Origin: Ascidiaceihabitans sp023955215
GTDB taxonomy: Bacteria; Pseudomonadota; Alphaproteobacteria; Rhodobacterales; Rhodobacteraceae
Assembly (NCBI GenBank): GCA_943788345.1
Contig: CALSPX010000001.1
Span: forward strand, 1-64,000
DNA: 64,000 bases
Direction: 5' to 3'
Both the position numbers and the translations under genes were made by a program. Of this stretch, positions 8,067 to 16,655 are shown piece by piece; position 1 is the first letter of the stretch, and each line of letters opens with the position of its first letter. Below the pieces are notes generated by a model. The model was not told the origin of the DNA. It saw only the letters and a list, made by a program, of their open reading frames with translations, and did not search any database.

Positions 8067-8621
8067 ATGGTCACAGAAAGGACCTTAATCAAAGATCAGC
8101 CACTTATTTTTACTACGGCACCACCTGACATTAGCGCACCCCAACACTCTAGGTTCCGAATACCACGCAACTTGCCTTATCGGGATGCCCCAGCTTTCAA
8201 AGCTTCCATATATTACTGGTGGTGGGCATTTTTAAAGCGAAACACCCATTATCAAAAAACCTGCAGGCAGTTCGGTCAAGGCAAGCTGTCAGCGCTTTAT
8301 GACGACTTTGGTGATATTTTTGAGACTGATTTTTTGTCGTGGTGGAGAAGCCATAAATATCTGTTTGCAGAAAAAACTGCACTGATTGATCAGATAAAAG
8401 CACCACTAGAAGACACAGCACTGCTCTATCAAATTGATCCTCATAGGCCACTTAGCCAAATTCAAGAAGAAATCAAAGCCCTGCACATGCAAGCGCACAA
8501 CACTATGCCACCGGTGCTGCCCAAACAGACCTCAACTGCAAAATATCCCATTTATACAAACGTCTCAGCCCACACATGTCTGACGTCAGCGCTTATGGGT
8601 CCAAATAGCGGTATTTGCTAA
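8067..8621 (+). CDS. Trp-rich hypothetical protein, 3' end cut by the IS element
   Basis: The open frame gives 184 residues starting at an ATG with a GAAGGAG site. The striking part is YYWWWAFLKRNTHYQKTC followed by KLSALYDDFGDIF and DFLSWWRSHKYLFAE, an aromatic helical module. I have the impression of similar proteins on integrase-associated islands but cannot name the family. The last 10 or so codons run into the left end of the IS3-family element (terminal repeat at about 8618), so the true C-terminus is probably lost. It is transcribed divergently from the three-gene island operon across about 190 bp. Function unknown. Confidence 0.6.
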   Translation: MVTERTLIKDQPLIFTTAPPDISAPQHSRFRIPRNLPYRDAPAFKASIYYWWWAFLKRNTHYQKTCRQFGQGKLSALYDDFGDIFETDFLSWWRSHKYLFAEKTALIDQIKAPLEDTALLYQIDPHRPLSQIQEEIKALHMQAHNTMPPVLPKQTSTAKYPIYTNVSAHTCLTSALMGPNSGIC

Positions 8622-8662
8622 GAGAGGGTTTGTTGCTCATCCTAACCACTGAGGAGTGGACG

Positions 8663-9028
8663 ATGAGAAAGACAACGAAAAGCCCAGGCGAGAAGATCGT
8701 CAAAGAAATCAAGCGCGCCACGCGCAAACACTATTCATCCGAAGAGAAGATCAGGATCGTGCTGGATGGCTTGCGCGGTGAGGACAGTATTGCCGAGCTG
8801 TGCCGCCGTGAAGGCATATCCCAGGGCATCTATTACAAATGGTCAAAGGACTTCATGGAAGCCGGCAAGAAGCGTCTGGCAGGCGATACGGTACGTGCTG
8901 CAAACACCGATGAGGTCAAGGAACTGCGCCGGGAGGCAAAGGATCTCAAAGAGGTGGTAGCAGAGCAGACGCTCGAATTGCGACTTCTCAAAAAAAGCAT
9001 GTTCGACGGTGGGGGCGACCACGAATGA
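8663..9028 (+). CDS. IS3-family transposase OrfA
   Basis: About 121 residues from the ATG at 8663, with the helix-turn-helix of IS3 OrfA proteins (YSSEEKIRIVLDGLRGEDSIAELCRREGIS, then YYKWSKDFM) followed by a leucine-zipper-like coiled coil. The 3' end contains a run of seven A followed by G (about 8990-8997). orfB lies in the -1 frame and no stop intervenes, so ribosomal slippage could yield an OrfAB fusion as in other IS3 members. The stop overlaps the orfB start as ATGA. Role: DNA binding and end recognition for the element. Confidence 0.9.
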   Translation: MRKTTKSPGEKIVKEIKRATRKHYSSEEKIRIVLDGLRGEDSIAELCRREGISQGIYYKWSKDFMEAGKKRLAGDTVRAANTDEVKELRREAKDLKEVVAEQTLELRLLKKSMFDGGGDHE

Positions 9029-10005
9029 GGTATCCCGCATCCGAGAAGTTAGAGATCATCCGGCTTGTCGAGGAAAGCCATCTGTCGGCACGCCTGACTC
9101 TGGCCAAGCTGGGTATCCCTCGCACCACGTTTTATCGCTGGTATGATCGGTATCTGCAGCGTGGCGAAGCAGGCCTTGAGGATCAATCTCCCAAGCCTAA
9201 ACACGTTTGGAACCGCGTGCCTGACGAGGTGAAGCTCAAGGTTGTCGACTTCGCCTTGCAAGAAACAGAATTGTCACCGCGCGAGCTGGCAGTGACGTTC
9301 ACTGATCAAGAGCGCTACTTTGTCTCAGAATCCACAGTGTATCGCGTGCTGAAGGCCCACGATCTGATCACCAGCCCTGCCTTCATCGTCATAAAGGCAG
9401 CCAGTGAGTTCAAAGATAAAACAACTGCGATCAATCAGCTTTGGCAGACCGACTTCACTTACATCAAGGTATTGGGTTGGGGCTGGTTCTATCTCAGTAC
9501 CGTCCTGGATGATTACAGCCGTTACATCGTCTCTTGGAAGCTCTGCACGAACATGCGTGCGCAGGATGTGACTGACACACTGGATCTCGCACTGCAGGCG
9601 TCTGGTTGCGATCAGGTGCATGTCATCCATAAACCGCGTCTGCTCAGTGACAACGGGTCAAGTTACGTCTCCGGGGACTTGGCGGAATGGTTGAAAGACA
9701 AAGGCATGAAGCATTCTCGTGGTGCGCCGTATCATCCGCAAACCCAAGGCAAGATCGAGCGTTGGCATCAGACTCTAAAGAACCGCATCTTGTTGGAAAA
9801 CTACTTCCTGCCGGGTGATCTCGAAGCTCAGATCGAAGCCTTCGTCGATCACTACAACCACCAGCGCTATCACGAGAGCATCAACAACGTCACACCAGCC
9901 GACGTCTACTTTGGCCGTGACAAAGCCATTCTAAAACAAAGGGAAAGGATCAAACGAAAGACACTCGAAGCGCGGCGCTTGCATCACCGCCAGCACGCTG
10001 CATAA
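9025..10005 (+). CDS. IS3-family transposase OrfB (DDE integrase domain)
   Basis: A 326-residue catalytic subunit. An N-terminal HTH segment (LAKLGIPRTTFYRWYDRY) is followed by an HTH_21-like region and the retroviral-integrase-type core. The DDE triad is visible as Asp in WQTDFTYIKV, Asp in LLSDNGSSY and Glu in KIERWHQTLKNRI. The C-terminal YNHQRYHESINNVTPADVYFG is the usual IS3 ending. The gene looks intact. It begins at an ATG overlapping the orfA stop and is reachable both by reinitiation and by -1 frameshifting at the A7 tract. Confidence 0.92.
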   Translation: MRYPASEKLEIIRLVEESHLSARLTLAKLGIPRTTFYRWYDRYLQRGEAGLEDQSPKPKHVWNRVPDEVKLKVVDFALQETELSPRELAVTFTDQERYFVSESTVYRVLKAHDLITSPAFIVIKAASEFKDKTTAINQLWQTDFTYIKVLGWGWFYLSTVLDDYSRYIVSWKLCTNMRAQDVTDTLDLALQASGCDQVHVIHKPRLLSDNGSSYVSGDLAEWLKDKGMKHSRGAPYHPQTQGKIERWHQTLKNRILLENYFLPGDLEAQIEAFVDHYNHQRYHESINNVTPADVYFGRDKAILKQRERIKRKTLEARRLHHRQHAA

Positions 10006-10044
10006 TCAAACCAACCAGATGAGCCAAACTCTCTCTTAGTTTAA

Positions 10045-11407
10045 GCGCACATTGGTTCCAAAAAACCTGACGACGGACAAATACGCTAAGGGTGGTGGCG
10101 GTGGAGGCGATGATGGGCCAAGCCATGCGTTTGGCGGCAAAGGCATAGGCCTCTTTCGGGGGCAGCCCTTCTTGCAGTTTGCGGTCAGCCAATTCGGTGA
10201 TCACAATCGCACCGTCCACCAGCATGCCAACGACAAGGATCAGGGAAAACAACACAACGATATTCATGGTGTAACCCATCAGCCAAAGCGCGATGACGCC
10301 AGCCAAGAATGCGCCAGGAATCGATAATCCCACTAGGATCGCAGAGCGTGTGCCAAGGGCCAGAACGATCACGATCATCACTAGAATGATGGCTGCGATC
10401 ACGTTGGCCTCTAAGTCGCTGAGCATGTCTTTGACCTGCTTGCTTTGGTCCTGAAGATAGGTGATTTTGATGCTCTCGGGCCATTCAACCCGCAGATCTT
10501 CGACAACGGCGCGAACGGCGTCGACGGTTTCAATAATGTTCGCGCCTGAACGCTTGGTGATCTCAAGGGCCAAAGCAGGTTGGCCGTTGATCCGCGCAAA
10601 TGAGCTGGGGTCTTCAAATGTACGGCGGATCGTGGCGACATCGCCAAAGGTCACAACGGCATCGCCGCGTACCTTAACAGGCATCGACATTACGTCATCA
10701 AGGTCTTCGATTAGTCCCGGTACTTTCAACACGATGCGCCCTGACCCAGTTTCAATCGCACCCGCCGCGATTAAGCGGTTGTTGCGTTGGATTTGGCCAA
10801 TCAGTTCGCCAAAGGACAGGTTATAGGTTTGGAAAACGGTTGGGTCGATCAGGACCTCAAGAAACTCAAAGCGCTGTCCGCCAATTTCAGCCTCAAGAAC
10901 GCCCTCAATTCCTTCAATTTCGTCTTGCAGGTCTTCGGCCAGCGCGTTTAATGTTCGCTCAGGTACTGGGCCTGACAGGATCACGTTTAGGATCGGGAAA
11001 AGGGCGGTGTTGATTTCGGTGATCGTAATATCACGGGCATCATCAGGCAGGTCGCCTTGGGCGCGGTCTGCAGCTTCGCGTACCTTGTCCAGCGCCTCTT
11101 GATCGTCGCCACCAGGTGCAAACTCCAATTGGATACTGGCGAACCCTTCGGCGGCGTCCGAATTCATGCTATCCAATCCTGAAATGGATGAGAATTCAGT
11201 CTCCATCGGTTCCAACAGCAGACGCTCTGCATCCGTTGGGCTGATGCCGTCCAAACTGGTAGACACATAAAAAAGTGGCAGCGGGATTTCAGGGTTGGCC
11301 TCTTTAGGAATGGTGGAATATGCGTAAGCGCCGATGCCAAGAACCAGCATGAGGGCCATGACGACAACACGGGTCCGCGAGAATGCGCCGTTGATTATGC
11401 TGTCCAT
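10045..11407 (-). pseudogene. Efflux RND permease gene, truncated by the IS element
   Basis: The first about 444 residues of an AcrB/MexB-type inner-membrane pump remain: a first membrane helix (RTRVVVMALMLVLGIGAYAY), the periplasmic porter region, then membrane helices with AIILVMIVIVLAL and the conserved GMLVDGAIVITELADR segment of the proton relay. Recognisable sequence ends at about 10075 in TTLSVF and then reads into IS-proximal DNA. RND pumps are normally 1,000-1,100 residues, so more than half, including the second repeat, is gone. It follows the adaptor gene with adjoining stop/start, so the efflux operon here cannot produce a complete pump. Confidence 0.85.
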
Positions 11408-12585
11408 TATTTCGGCTCCGCAGGGGATGGGGCAACAATTTCGCCCTTGTTAACGTATCCTTGGCCCACAGTGATCACATCCACAGTCTCTGGAAGGCCA
11501 GTGACCCAGATGCCGTCGATCTGTGCCTTGACCATCTGGATAGGATAAAACGCCACGATGTTGTCAGCATCCACCGTTTTGACGCCCAGTGTTCCTTCGG
11601 TGTTTAAAGAGACGATTGAGGGTGACAGGAAGTGGGCTGTCGCATCCCCAGTTGGGATTACAACTTCGGCTGATATACCTGCAGGGATTGCGCGATCATC
11701 ATTAGCCACCTCTACCTCGGCCAAGAACGTGCGCGTTTCAGCAGCAGCAGAAGTGCCAACAAAGGTGAGCGTCCCAGTACGTTCTTCGCCCGTAATAAAG
11801 CGGACGGTTGCGGTTTGACCGACGGCCAAACGGGTCAGGGACTGTTGTGGCACCTGAATGGCGACCGTCAGCGGCGTGATGTCGACAATGCGCCCCACTT
11901 CGCTGCCAGCAGATATAAACTCACCCTCATCGATGTTCAGGGTTTCTATGCGACCCGCAAAAGGAGCTGTAATCGTTAGCGCCTTGGCGTCCTGTTCCAC
12001 TTCAGTCACTTGCGCCTGAGCGGCGGCAAGGGCGGCACGCGCCTGTGATACGCGATCAGCGGTGGAAACACCGCGCGCTAGCAACTGTTCTGCATTGTCA
12101 AATTCACGCTGGGCTTGGGCCAACTGTTGGGCCGCGCGGTTGGCTTCAGCGTCATTGTTGGTTGCATCAAAGCGGGCGATGACGGCTCCTGCTTCAATGT
12201 CTTGGCCCTTGGATACCAATACCTCTGCGATATCGCCCGAGATTTCGGCGCGTACGTTTGTATCGCGATCTGGCTGGGCCTGACCTTCGGCCTGATAAAA
12301 CTGTGTGACAGTTTCGGCGACCGAGGTTGTGACGGCTACGGCAACGGGCTGCACATCTGCGCGGACAATAACGGGTTCTTCTTCATCCTCGGAAGGCAGG
12401 ACAAATCCGCTGCCCATCCAGCCCACAATCGCGATCACCAAAAACGCCGCCATCCACATGGAACCGGATGCGCCTTTATCAGACGTAAAGATCAACGGTG
12501 TGGGTATAGTTTGTTGGGCGGCTTTTTTGGCTGCAGGTATTTTTATCGCAGCCGCCGATTTCGCTTTGGCTACCGGTTTCGCCAC
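11407..12585 (-). CDS. Efflux RND periplasmic adaptor (HlyD/MFP family)
   Basis: A membrane-fusion protein joining an inner-membrane RND pump to an outer-membrane channel. After a Lys/Ala-rich cytoplasmic N-terminus there is one membrane anchor (MWMAAFLVIAIVGWMGSGFV). It is followed by a lipoyl/barrel region (RAEISGDIAEVLVSKGQDIEAG), an alpha-helical hairpin rich in Ala/Gln (about 150-210), the returning half-lipoyl motif ITAPFAGRIETLNIDEGEF, and beta-barrel domains. The GTG at 12585 gives 392 residues, but a better ATG with GAAGGA site lies at 12622-12620. It overlaps the regulator stop and is one base out of frame because of an A8 run (12598-12605 on the plus strand). Confidence 0.88.
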   Translation of the reverse strand: MAKPVAKAKSAAAIKIPAAKKAAQQTIPTPLIFTSDKGASGSMWMAAFLVIAIVGWMGSGFVLPSEDEEEPVIVRADVQPVAVAVTTSVAETVTQFYQAEGQAQPDRDTNVRAEISGDIAEVLVSKGQDIEAGAVIARFDATNNDAEANRAAQQLAQAQREFDNAEQLLARGVSTADRVSQARAALAAAQAQVTEVEQDAKALTITAPFAGRIETLNIDEGEFISAGSEVGRIVDITPLTVAIQVPQQSLTRLAVGQTATVRFITGEERTGTLTFVGTSAAAETRTFLAEVEVANDDRAIPAGISAEVVIPTGDATAHFLSPSIVSLNTEGTLGVKTVDADNIVAFYPIQMVKAQIDGIWVTGLPETVDVITVGQGYVNKGEIVAPSPAEPK

Positions 12586-12614
12586 AGTGGTCTCGTCTTT
12601 TTTTTGCTTTGGTC

Positions 12615-13130
12615 TTAGTCATTTTGGTGTTCCTTCAAGACGGCATTTTGTGGCTCGGATGATGTGGGGGCTGCGGCGCGGATGGTTTCCAACGCGACAA
12701 TGATCGCAGCGCTCTTTGATTCGTGAAATTTGGCGTATTCATTCAGGCGATCTGCTGCCTCAGAATTGGCGGGCAGTGATTGAATCGTTTCTGCAATTTC
12801 ATCGCGGTTGGCCTGTGTTCTTTTTTGCAGGCCTTGCAGCATCGTGGCGTAAGGGTCAGTGGCGAGGCGGAAATAGTCCTGACGGTCACCGGATTTGGTC
12901 ATGCGTTTGATCAGTCCACGTTCTTCAAGCAGGCGAATGCTGCTGCTGACACTGGCGCGGCTGACTTCCAGCTTTGTCGCAAGATCGGCAAATGCGACTG
13001 CCTGCCCATCAAAGATCAACATGCCAAATATGCGGCCAGCAATCCGCGGCAACCCTTCGGATTGGGAGATCAGGCCGGTTTTTTCAATGAAATCGCTTCT
13101 GATTGCGTCGATGTTTGGATCGTTGGACAT
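12615..13130 (-). CDS. MarR/GbsR-type transcriptional regulator of the efflux locus
   Basis: A 171-residue winged helix-turn-helix protein (PRIAGRIFGMLIFDGQAVAFADLATKLEVSRASVSSSIRLLEERGLIKRM), the pattern of GbsR/MarR-type repressors, followed by helices for dimerisation. It is the first gene of the efflux run, and its TAA overlaps the likely adaptor ATG (ATGACTAA), implying translational coupling. A 13-bp inverted repeat 52 bp upstream of the start is a plausible operator, so autoregulation and control of the pump genes are expected. The ligand is unknown. Confidence 0.85.
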   Translation of the reverse strand: MSNDPNIDAIRSDFIEKTGLISQSEGLPRIAGRIFGMLIFDGQAVAFADLATKLEVSRASVSSSIRLLEERGLIKRMTKSGDRQDYFRLATDPYATMLQGLQKRTQANRDEIAETIQSLPANSEAADRLNEYAKFHESKSAAIIVALETIRAAAPTSSEPQNAVLKEHQND

Positions 13131-13181
13131 AATACTTCCCTTGCTGTGAGGGTCACATAGGTCTTGCGACGGCGATGTTCA

Positions 13182-13209
13182 AGTTTGTTCAGTTTGAACT
13201 GAACAAACT
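13182..13209. promoter_or_regulatory. 13-bp inverted repeat, candidate operator
   Basis: Two perfect 13-base arms, AGTTTGTTCAGTT (13182-13194) and AACTGAACAAACT (13197-13209), separated by TG. The repeat lies about 50 bp upstream of the MarR/GbsR-type regulator start, where its promoter should be. The arm length and centred symmetry suit a homodimeric winged-helix repressor. No T-run follows on either strand, so it is unlikely to be a terminator. Confidence 0.75.
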
Positions 13210-13307
13210 GTGGTGGCGATCCTCTTTCAGAACCAGTGTGTTCACGCGATCAAACAATAGATCGCACCGAGGTGTACCAAATATTTGTAATAAGGTGGGA
13301 GGTACCA

Positions 13308-13382
13308 TGGCAGCCCGTAGGGGAGTTGAACCCCTCTTTCCTGGTTGAAAACCAGATGTCCTAACCGATAGACGAACGGGCC
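13308..13382 (-). tRNA. tRNA-Glu (anticodon TTC)
   Basis: The minus strand starts at GGCCCGT (13382-13376) and folds as a complete cloverleaf: D arm TCTATCGGTTAGGA, anticodon stem-loop CTGGTTTTCAACCAG with anticodon TTC, T arm GGGGTTCAACTCCCC, and 3' acceptor ACGGGCT with discriminator G. A CCA is encoded (13310-13308). Acceptor pairing is 7 bp with a terminal G-U. It stands alone between the efflux regulator and recJ. Confidence 0.96.
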
Positions 13383-13458
13383 GCTGTGGTGAGGCGTTAT
13401 TTAGGGAAAGGAGGCGAACTGCGCAAGTGGAAAAAACACAAAATTGCGGTTTTTTTTA

Positions 13459-15198
13459 TCAAGCGGGTGCGGCGTCTTCCAACCTAAGCTGAATCGTTTG
13501 ACGTCCACGGAAAGTATTGATGTCCAATCGCCCCGCAAGGTGGAAACGCGCACCGCCATGTTGCTCAAGTGCGGGACCCATATCCGTATCAAATGCACCA
13601 AATGCTATTGCTTCCATGCGTCCACCCTCGGTGTCGCCAAAGGTCAACTTAAGGTGGTTCTCGCCAACCCGCTTGGCAAAGAAAATCTGCATGTCTGCAA
13701 AGGCATAGCGAGGACCGGGGGCACCTGCACCAAAGGGACCGGCCTGTTCAATTTGCTCTGCCAACTCGACAGTGGCCGCCATTGGCATCATCGCACCGTC
13801 TAGGCGCAAATCAGCGGCACCGATCTGTCCGGCACCTTGTTTGTCCAACAGCTCGGAAAGGCGCTCCATGGCTGCCTCAAGCTTGTCTTCGGCCACTGTC
13901 AAACCCGCCGCCATTTTGTGGCCGCCACCTTTGATCAACAGGCCTTCATTTGCGAGGCGTTGAATGGGTGCACCCAGATCGATTCCAGAAACAGAACGCC
14001 CTGAACCTTTGCCGATTCCGTCCTCAAAGCCGATAACAATTGAGGGACGGTTTGAATTTTCTTTCAGACGCGAGGCAACAATACCCACCACACCTGGATG
14101 CCATCCCTCGCCAGAGGCCCAAACCAATGGGCGATCAAACCCGCGTTCCTCAGCCTGTTCTATCGCAGCAGCCCGAACAGTAGCCTCGATATCACGGCGT
14201 TCGGTGTTCAACTGATCAAGGCGTTCGGCCATAGCTGCTGCCTCGTGCTCGGTGTCGCAGGCCAATAAGCGTGCGCCCAGATCCGCTTGGCCAATGCGAC
14301 CACCTGCATTCACGCGGGGACCTAAAAGAAACCCAAGGTGATAAGAAGATGGGGTCGTATCCATACGTGACACATCTGCAAGGGCTGCGATGCCGGGGCG
14401 ATCGCGCCGCGCCATTAAACGTAGGCCTTGGCGTACAAACGCGCGGTTCACACCGATCAGTGGGGCAACGTCGGCAACTGTGGCCAAAGCGACCAAATCC
14501 AGCAAGGACATCAAATCAGGGCCTTGCTGGCCTGCGCCGCGCATCTGACGACCCGCTTCGACCAACATCAAGAACACAACACCGGCCGCACATAGATGGG
14601 CCAATGCCCCGTCTTCATCTTGGCGGTTGGGGTTCACAATGGCCAATGCATCCGGCAGTGTTTCACCACCCAAGTGGTGATCAAGCACAATGACATCCGC
14701 GCCAATTGCAGCAGCAATAGGACCGTGCGAAAGTGTACCGCAATCTACACAAATGATCAGGTCATGGGCGCGGGCAAGGGCAGACATTGCCTCATCATTG
14801 GGGCCATAGCCTTCATCAATGCGATCGGGGATATATAGGGTGGCTTGCAAACCCAAAGACCGCAGCCAAACAATCAATAACGCAGCAGAACTGCCGCCAT
14901 CAACATCATAATCTGCAAAAATAGCAATGCGTTGACGGGATGAAACGGCTGCCAAAAATCGCGTTGCTGCCTTTTCCATGTCATGCAAAGATCGCGGATC
15001 AGGTAAGAGTTCACGCAACGAGGGGGCAAGAAACGTAGCAGCTTCCTGAGGGGCAACGCCGCGACGGGCTAACACTTGGGCCACAGGGCGGGGCAGGTCA
15101 GTCTGCTGGGCAATCGCCTCGGCGGCGCGGTCAACTTCGATTGCAGGACCAACCCAACGGCGTCCATTTAGTGAATGCTCAACCCCCAGAAATGACAC
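13459..15198 (-). CDS. recJ: Single-stranded-DNA-specific exonuclease RecJ
   Basis: A 579-residue 5'-3' single-strand exonuclease used in recombination and mismatch repair. The DHH-family metal motifs are visible: ADYDVDG at about 95-101 and DHHLGG at about 173-178, preceded by VDCGT. The C-terminal DHHA1 part contains VNAGGRIGQADLGARLL and IKGGGHKMAAGLTV. The length matches alphaproteobacterial RecJ. It follows hom in the same direction after about 90 bp containing a short GC-rich hairpin, so it may have its own promoter or read-through expression. Confidence 0.95.
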   Translation of the reverse strand: MSFLGVEHSLNGRRWVGPAIEVDRAAEAIAQQTDLPRPVAQVLARRGVAPQEAATFLAPSLRELLPDPRSLHDMEKAATRFLAAVSSRQRIAIFADYDVDGGSSAALLIVWLRSLGLQATLYIPDRIDEGYGPNDEAMSALARAHDLIICVDCGTLSHGPIAAAIGADVIVLDHHLGGETLPDALAIVNPNRQDEDGALAHLCAAGVVFLMLVEAGRQMRGAGQQGPDLMSLLDLVALATVADVAPLIGVNRAFVRQGLRLMARRDRPGIAALADVSRMDTTPSSYHLGFLLGPRVNAGGRIGQADLGARLLACDTEHEAAAMAERLDQLNTERRDIEATVRAAAIEQAEERGFDRPLVWASGEGWHPGVVGIVASRLKENSNRPSIVIGFEDGIGKGSGRSVSGIDLGAPIQRLANEGLLIKGGGHKMAAGLTVAEDKLEAAMERLSELLDKQGAGQIGAADLRLDGAMMPMAATVELAEQIEQAGPFGAGAPGPRYAFADMQIFFAKRVGENHLKLTFGDTEGGRMEAIAFGAFDTDMGPALEQHGGARFHLAGRLDINTFRGRQTIQLRLEDAAPA

Positions 15199-15220
15199 GC
15201 AATCCCCCGTTCATCTTACA

Positions 15221-15241
15221 AAATAAACTCCCGCCGGAGGC
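15221..15241 (-). terminator. Short GC-rich hairpin with T-rich tail between hom and recJ
   Basis: On the minus strand the sequence reads GCCTCCGGCGGGAG followed by TTTATTTTG. CTCC can pair with GGAG around a small loop, and the T-rich tail makes it look like a weak intrinsic terminator after hom. A very similar motif (CTCCGGCGGGAGTATTT) is, as I recall it, widespread after genes in Rhodobacterales genomes, which supports the lineage call. The stem is short, so termination efficiency is uncertain. Confidence 0.5.
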
Positions 15242-15290
15242 ATCCACAGATACGTCAGGCAAAAGCAGTCATGTTTGGGGGAGTATGCCC

Positions 15291-16577
15291 TCAAACTTCT
15301 TCAATGCGAAGCGCAACGGGGGCAGAGGCCAAAACGCCTGTGCTTTCCATCGCTTCCAAAGCAGCTTCAATGGCTGCGCTGGAAACTTTGTGCGTCACGA
15401 TGAGAACTGGGGCAGATGTTTCAGCATGGCCGTATTGGCGCATGCGGTCGATACTGATCCCAGCCTCGCCCAAAACAGTAGCGATCTTTGCCATCGCACC
15501 AGGCTTATCCACCACGCCCATGCGCAGATAGTAAGGGGCTGGCATTGTCGATTTCGCAGGCTTGCTTTCAACCAGCATTTCCACAGGCTGTCCAAAGACC
15601 GGCAGATGGAAACCGCGTGCGATGTCACAGACGTCACCCATCACAGCACTGGCTGTTGGGCCCATGCCAGCACCGGGGCCGCGCAAGACAACTTGTTCAA
15701 TCGCATCGCCTTCAATAACGATCATGTTTGTGCCGCCCTGCAACTGTCCCAAAGGAGAGCTGGTTGGCACAAGGCACGGCTGCATGCGTTGCTCTAGGCC
15801 ACGACCTGTCATCTGGGTCACGCCCAGCAACTTGATCTTATAGCCCATGTCGGCTGCTGCTTTGATATCTTCGATGCTGACGCGTTCGATGCCCTCAAGA
15901 ACAATGGCGTCAAAATCGACTTTGGTGCCAAAGGCGATCGAACTGAGGATCGCAAGTTTATGGGCCGCATCAATGCCGCCAACATCCAGTTGTGGATCTG
16001 CTTCGAGATAGCCAAGGCCATCGGCCTCAGCGAAAATTTCTTGATAGCTAAGGCCTGAATCTTCCATGCGGGTCAGGATATAGTTACACGACCCGTTCAT
16101 CACACCCATGATGCGGGTGATCTCATTACCAGCCAGACCCTCGGTCAGCGCTTTGATCACAGGAATGCCACCCGCTACAGCAGCTTCATAACGCAGTGAG
16201 ACGCCTTTGGCTTCAGCCGCTTGCGCGAGCGCGTGACCGTGCATTGCAAGCATAGCTTTGTTCGCGGTGATCACGTGTTTGCCCGTAGCGATGGCTGCCT
16301 CAGTCGCGGCTTTGGCCGGGCCATCGGCACCGCCCATAAGTTCAACAAAAACATCAACATCTTCACGCTTTGCCAATGCAACAGGATCGTCTTCCCATGC
16401 ATAGCTATCAAGCGCCACACCGCGATCGCGGCCTTTGCTGCGCGCGCTTACGGCGCTGATTGTGATCTCACGACCCGTGCGGGCCTGTAAAAGAGCCGCT
16501 TGCTTGCGGATGATTTTAACAACCCCAACTCCAACAGTTCCCAAGCCGGCAATACCAAGACGAAGAGGCTGTGACAT
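15291..16577 (-). CDS. hom: Homoserine dehydrogenase
   Basis: A 428-residue NAD(P)-dependent enzyme converting aspartate semialdehyde to homoserine, on the path to threonine, methionine and isoleucine. The N-terminal nucleotide motif is GIAGLGTVGVGVV (8-20), and the catalytic region holds YEAAVAGGIPVIKAL and GVMNGSCNYILTRM. The last about 80 residues (YYLRMGVVDKPGAMAKIATVLGEAGISIDRM) form an ACT domain, which in this family usually gives feedback control by threonine. The gene appears intact and monofunctional (no aspartokinase domain). Confidence 0.96.
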   Translation of the reverse strand: MSQPLRLGIAGLGTVGVGVVKIIRKQAALLQARTGREITISAVSARSKGRDRGVALDSYAWEDDPVALAKREDVDVFVELMGGADGPAKAATEAAIATGKHVITANKAMLAMHGHALAQAAEAKGVSLRYEAAVAGGIPVIKALTEGLAGNEITRIMGVMNGSCNYILTRMEDSGLSYQEIFAEADGLGYLEADPQLDVGGIDAAHKLAILSSIAFGTKVDFDAIVLEGIERVSIEDIKAAADMGYKIKLLGVTQMTGRGLEQRMQPCLVPTSSPLGQLQGGTNMIVIEGDAIEQVVLRGPGAGMGPTASAVMGDVCDIARGFHLPVFGQPVEMLVESKPAKSTMPAPYYLRMGVVDKPGAMAKIATVLGEAGISIDRMRQYGHAETSAPVLIVTHKVSSAAIEAALEAMESTGVLASAPVALRIEEV

Positions 16578-16655
16578 AGTTTGGGTCCTTTTGGATGATT
16601 GGTCGTTTGGCGCGATGTAGCGGTTTTACGGCTTCCATGCAACGCGAGAAAAGCC

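Larger units (their letters stand above)
8618..10039 (+). mobile_element. IS3-family insertion sequence (about 1.42 kb)
   Basis: Two overlapping ORFs (orfA 8663-9028, orfB 9025-10005) are bounded by imperfect terminal inverted repeats. The left end reads CTAAGAGAGGGTTTG and the right end, read inward on the other strand, CTAAGAGAGAGTTTG; similarity continues a few bases further (CTCATC). I see no convincing target-site duplication outside these ends. The two flanks belong to different contexts: an island gene on the left and an efflux-pump gene on the right. The outermost limits could extend a few tens of bases on the right, because about 30 bases between the repeat and recognisable RND sequence do not look like RND code. 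Confidence 0.85.
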
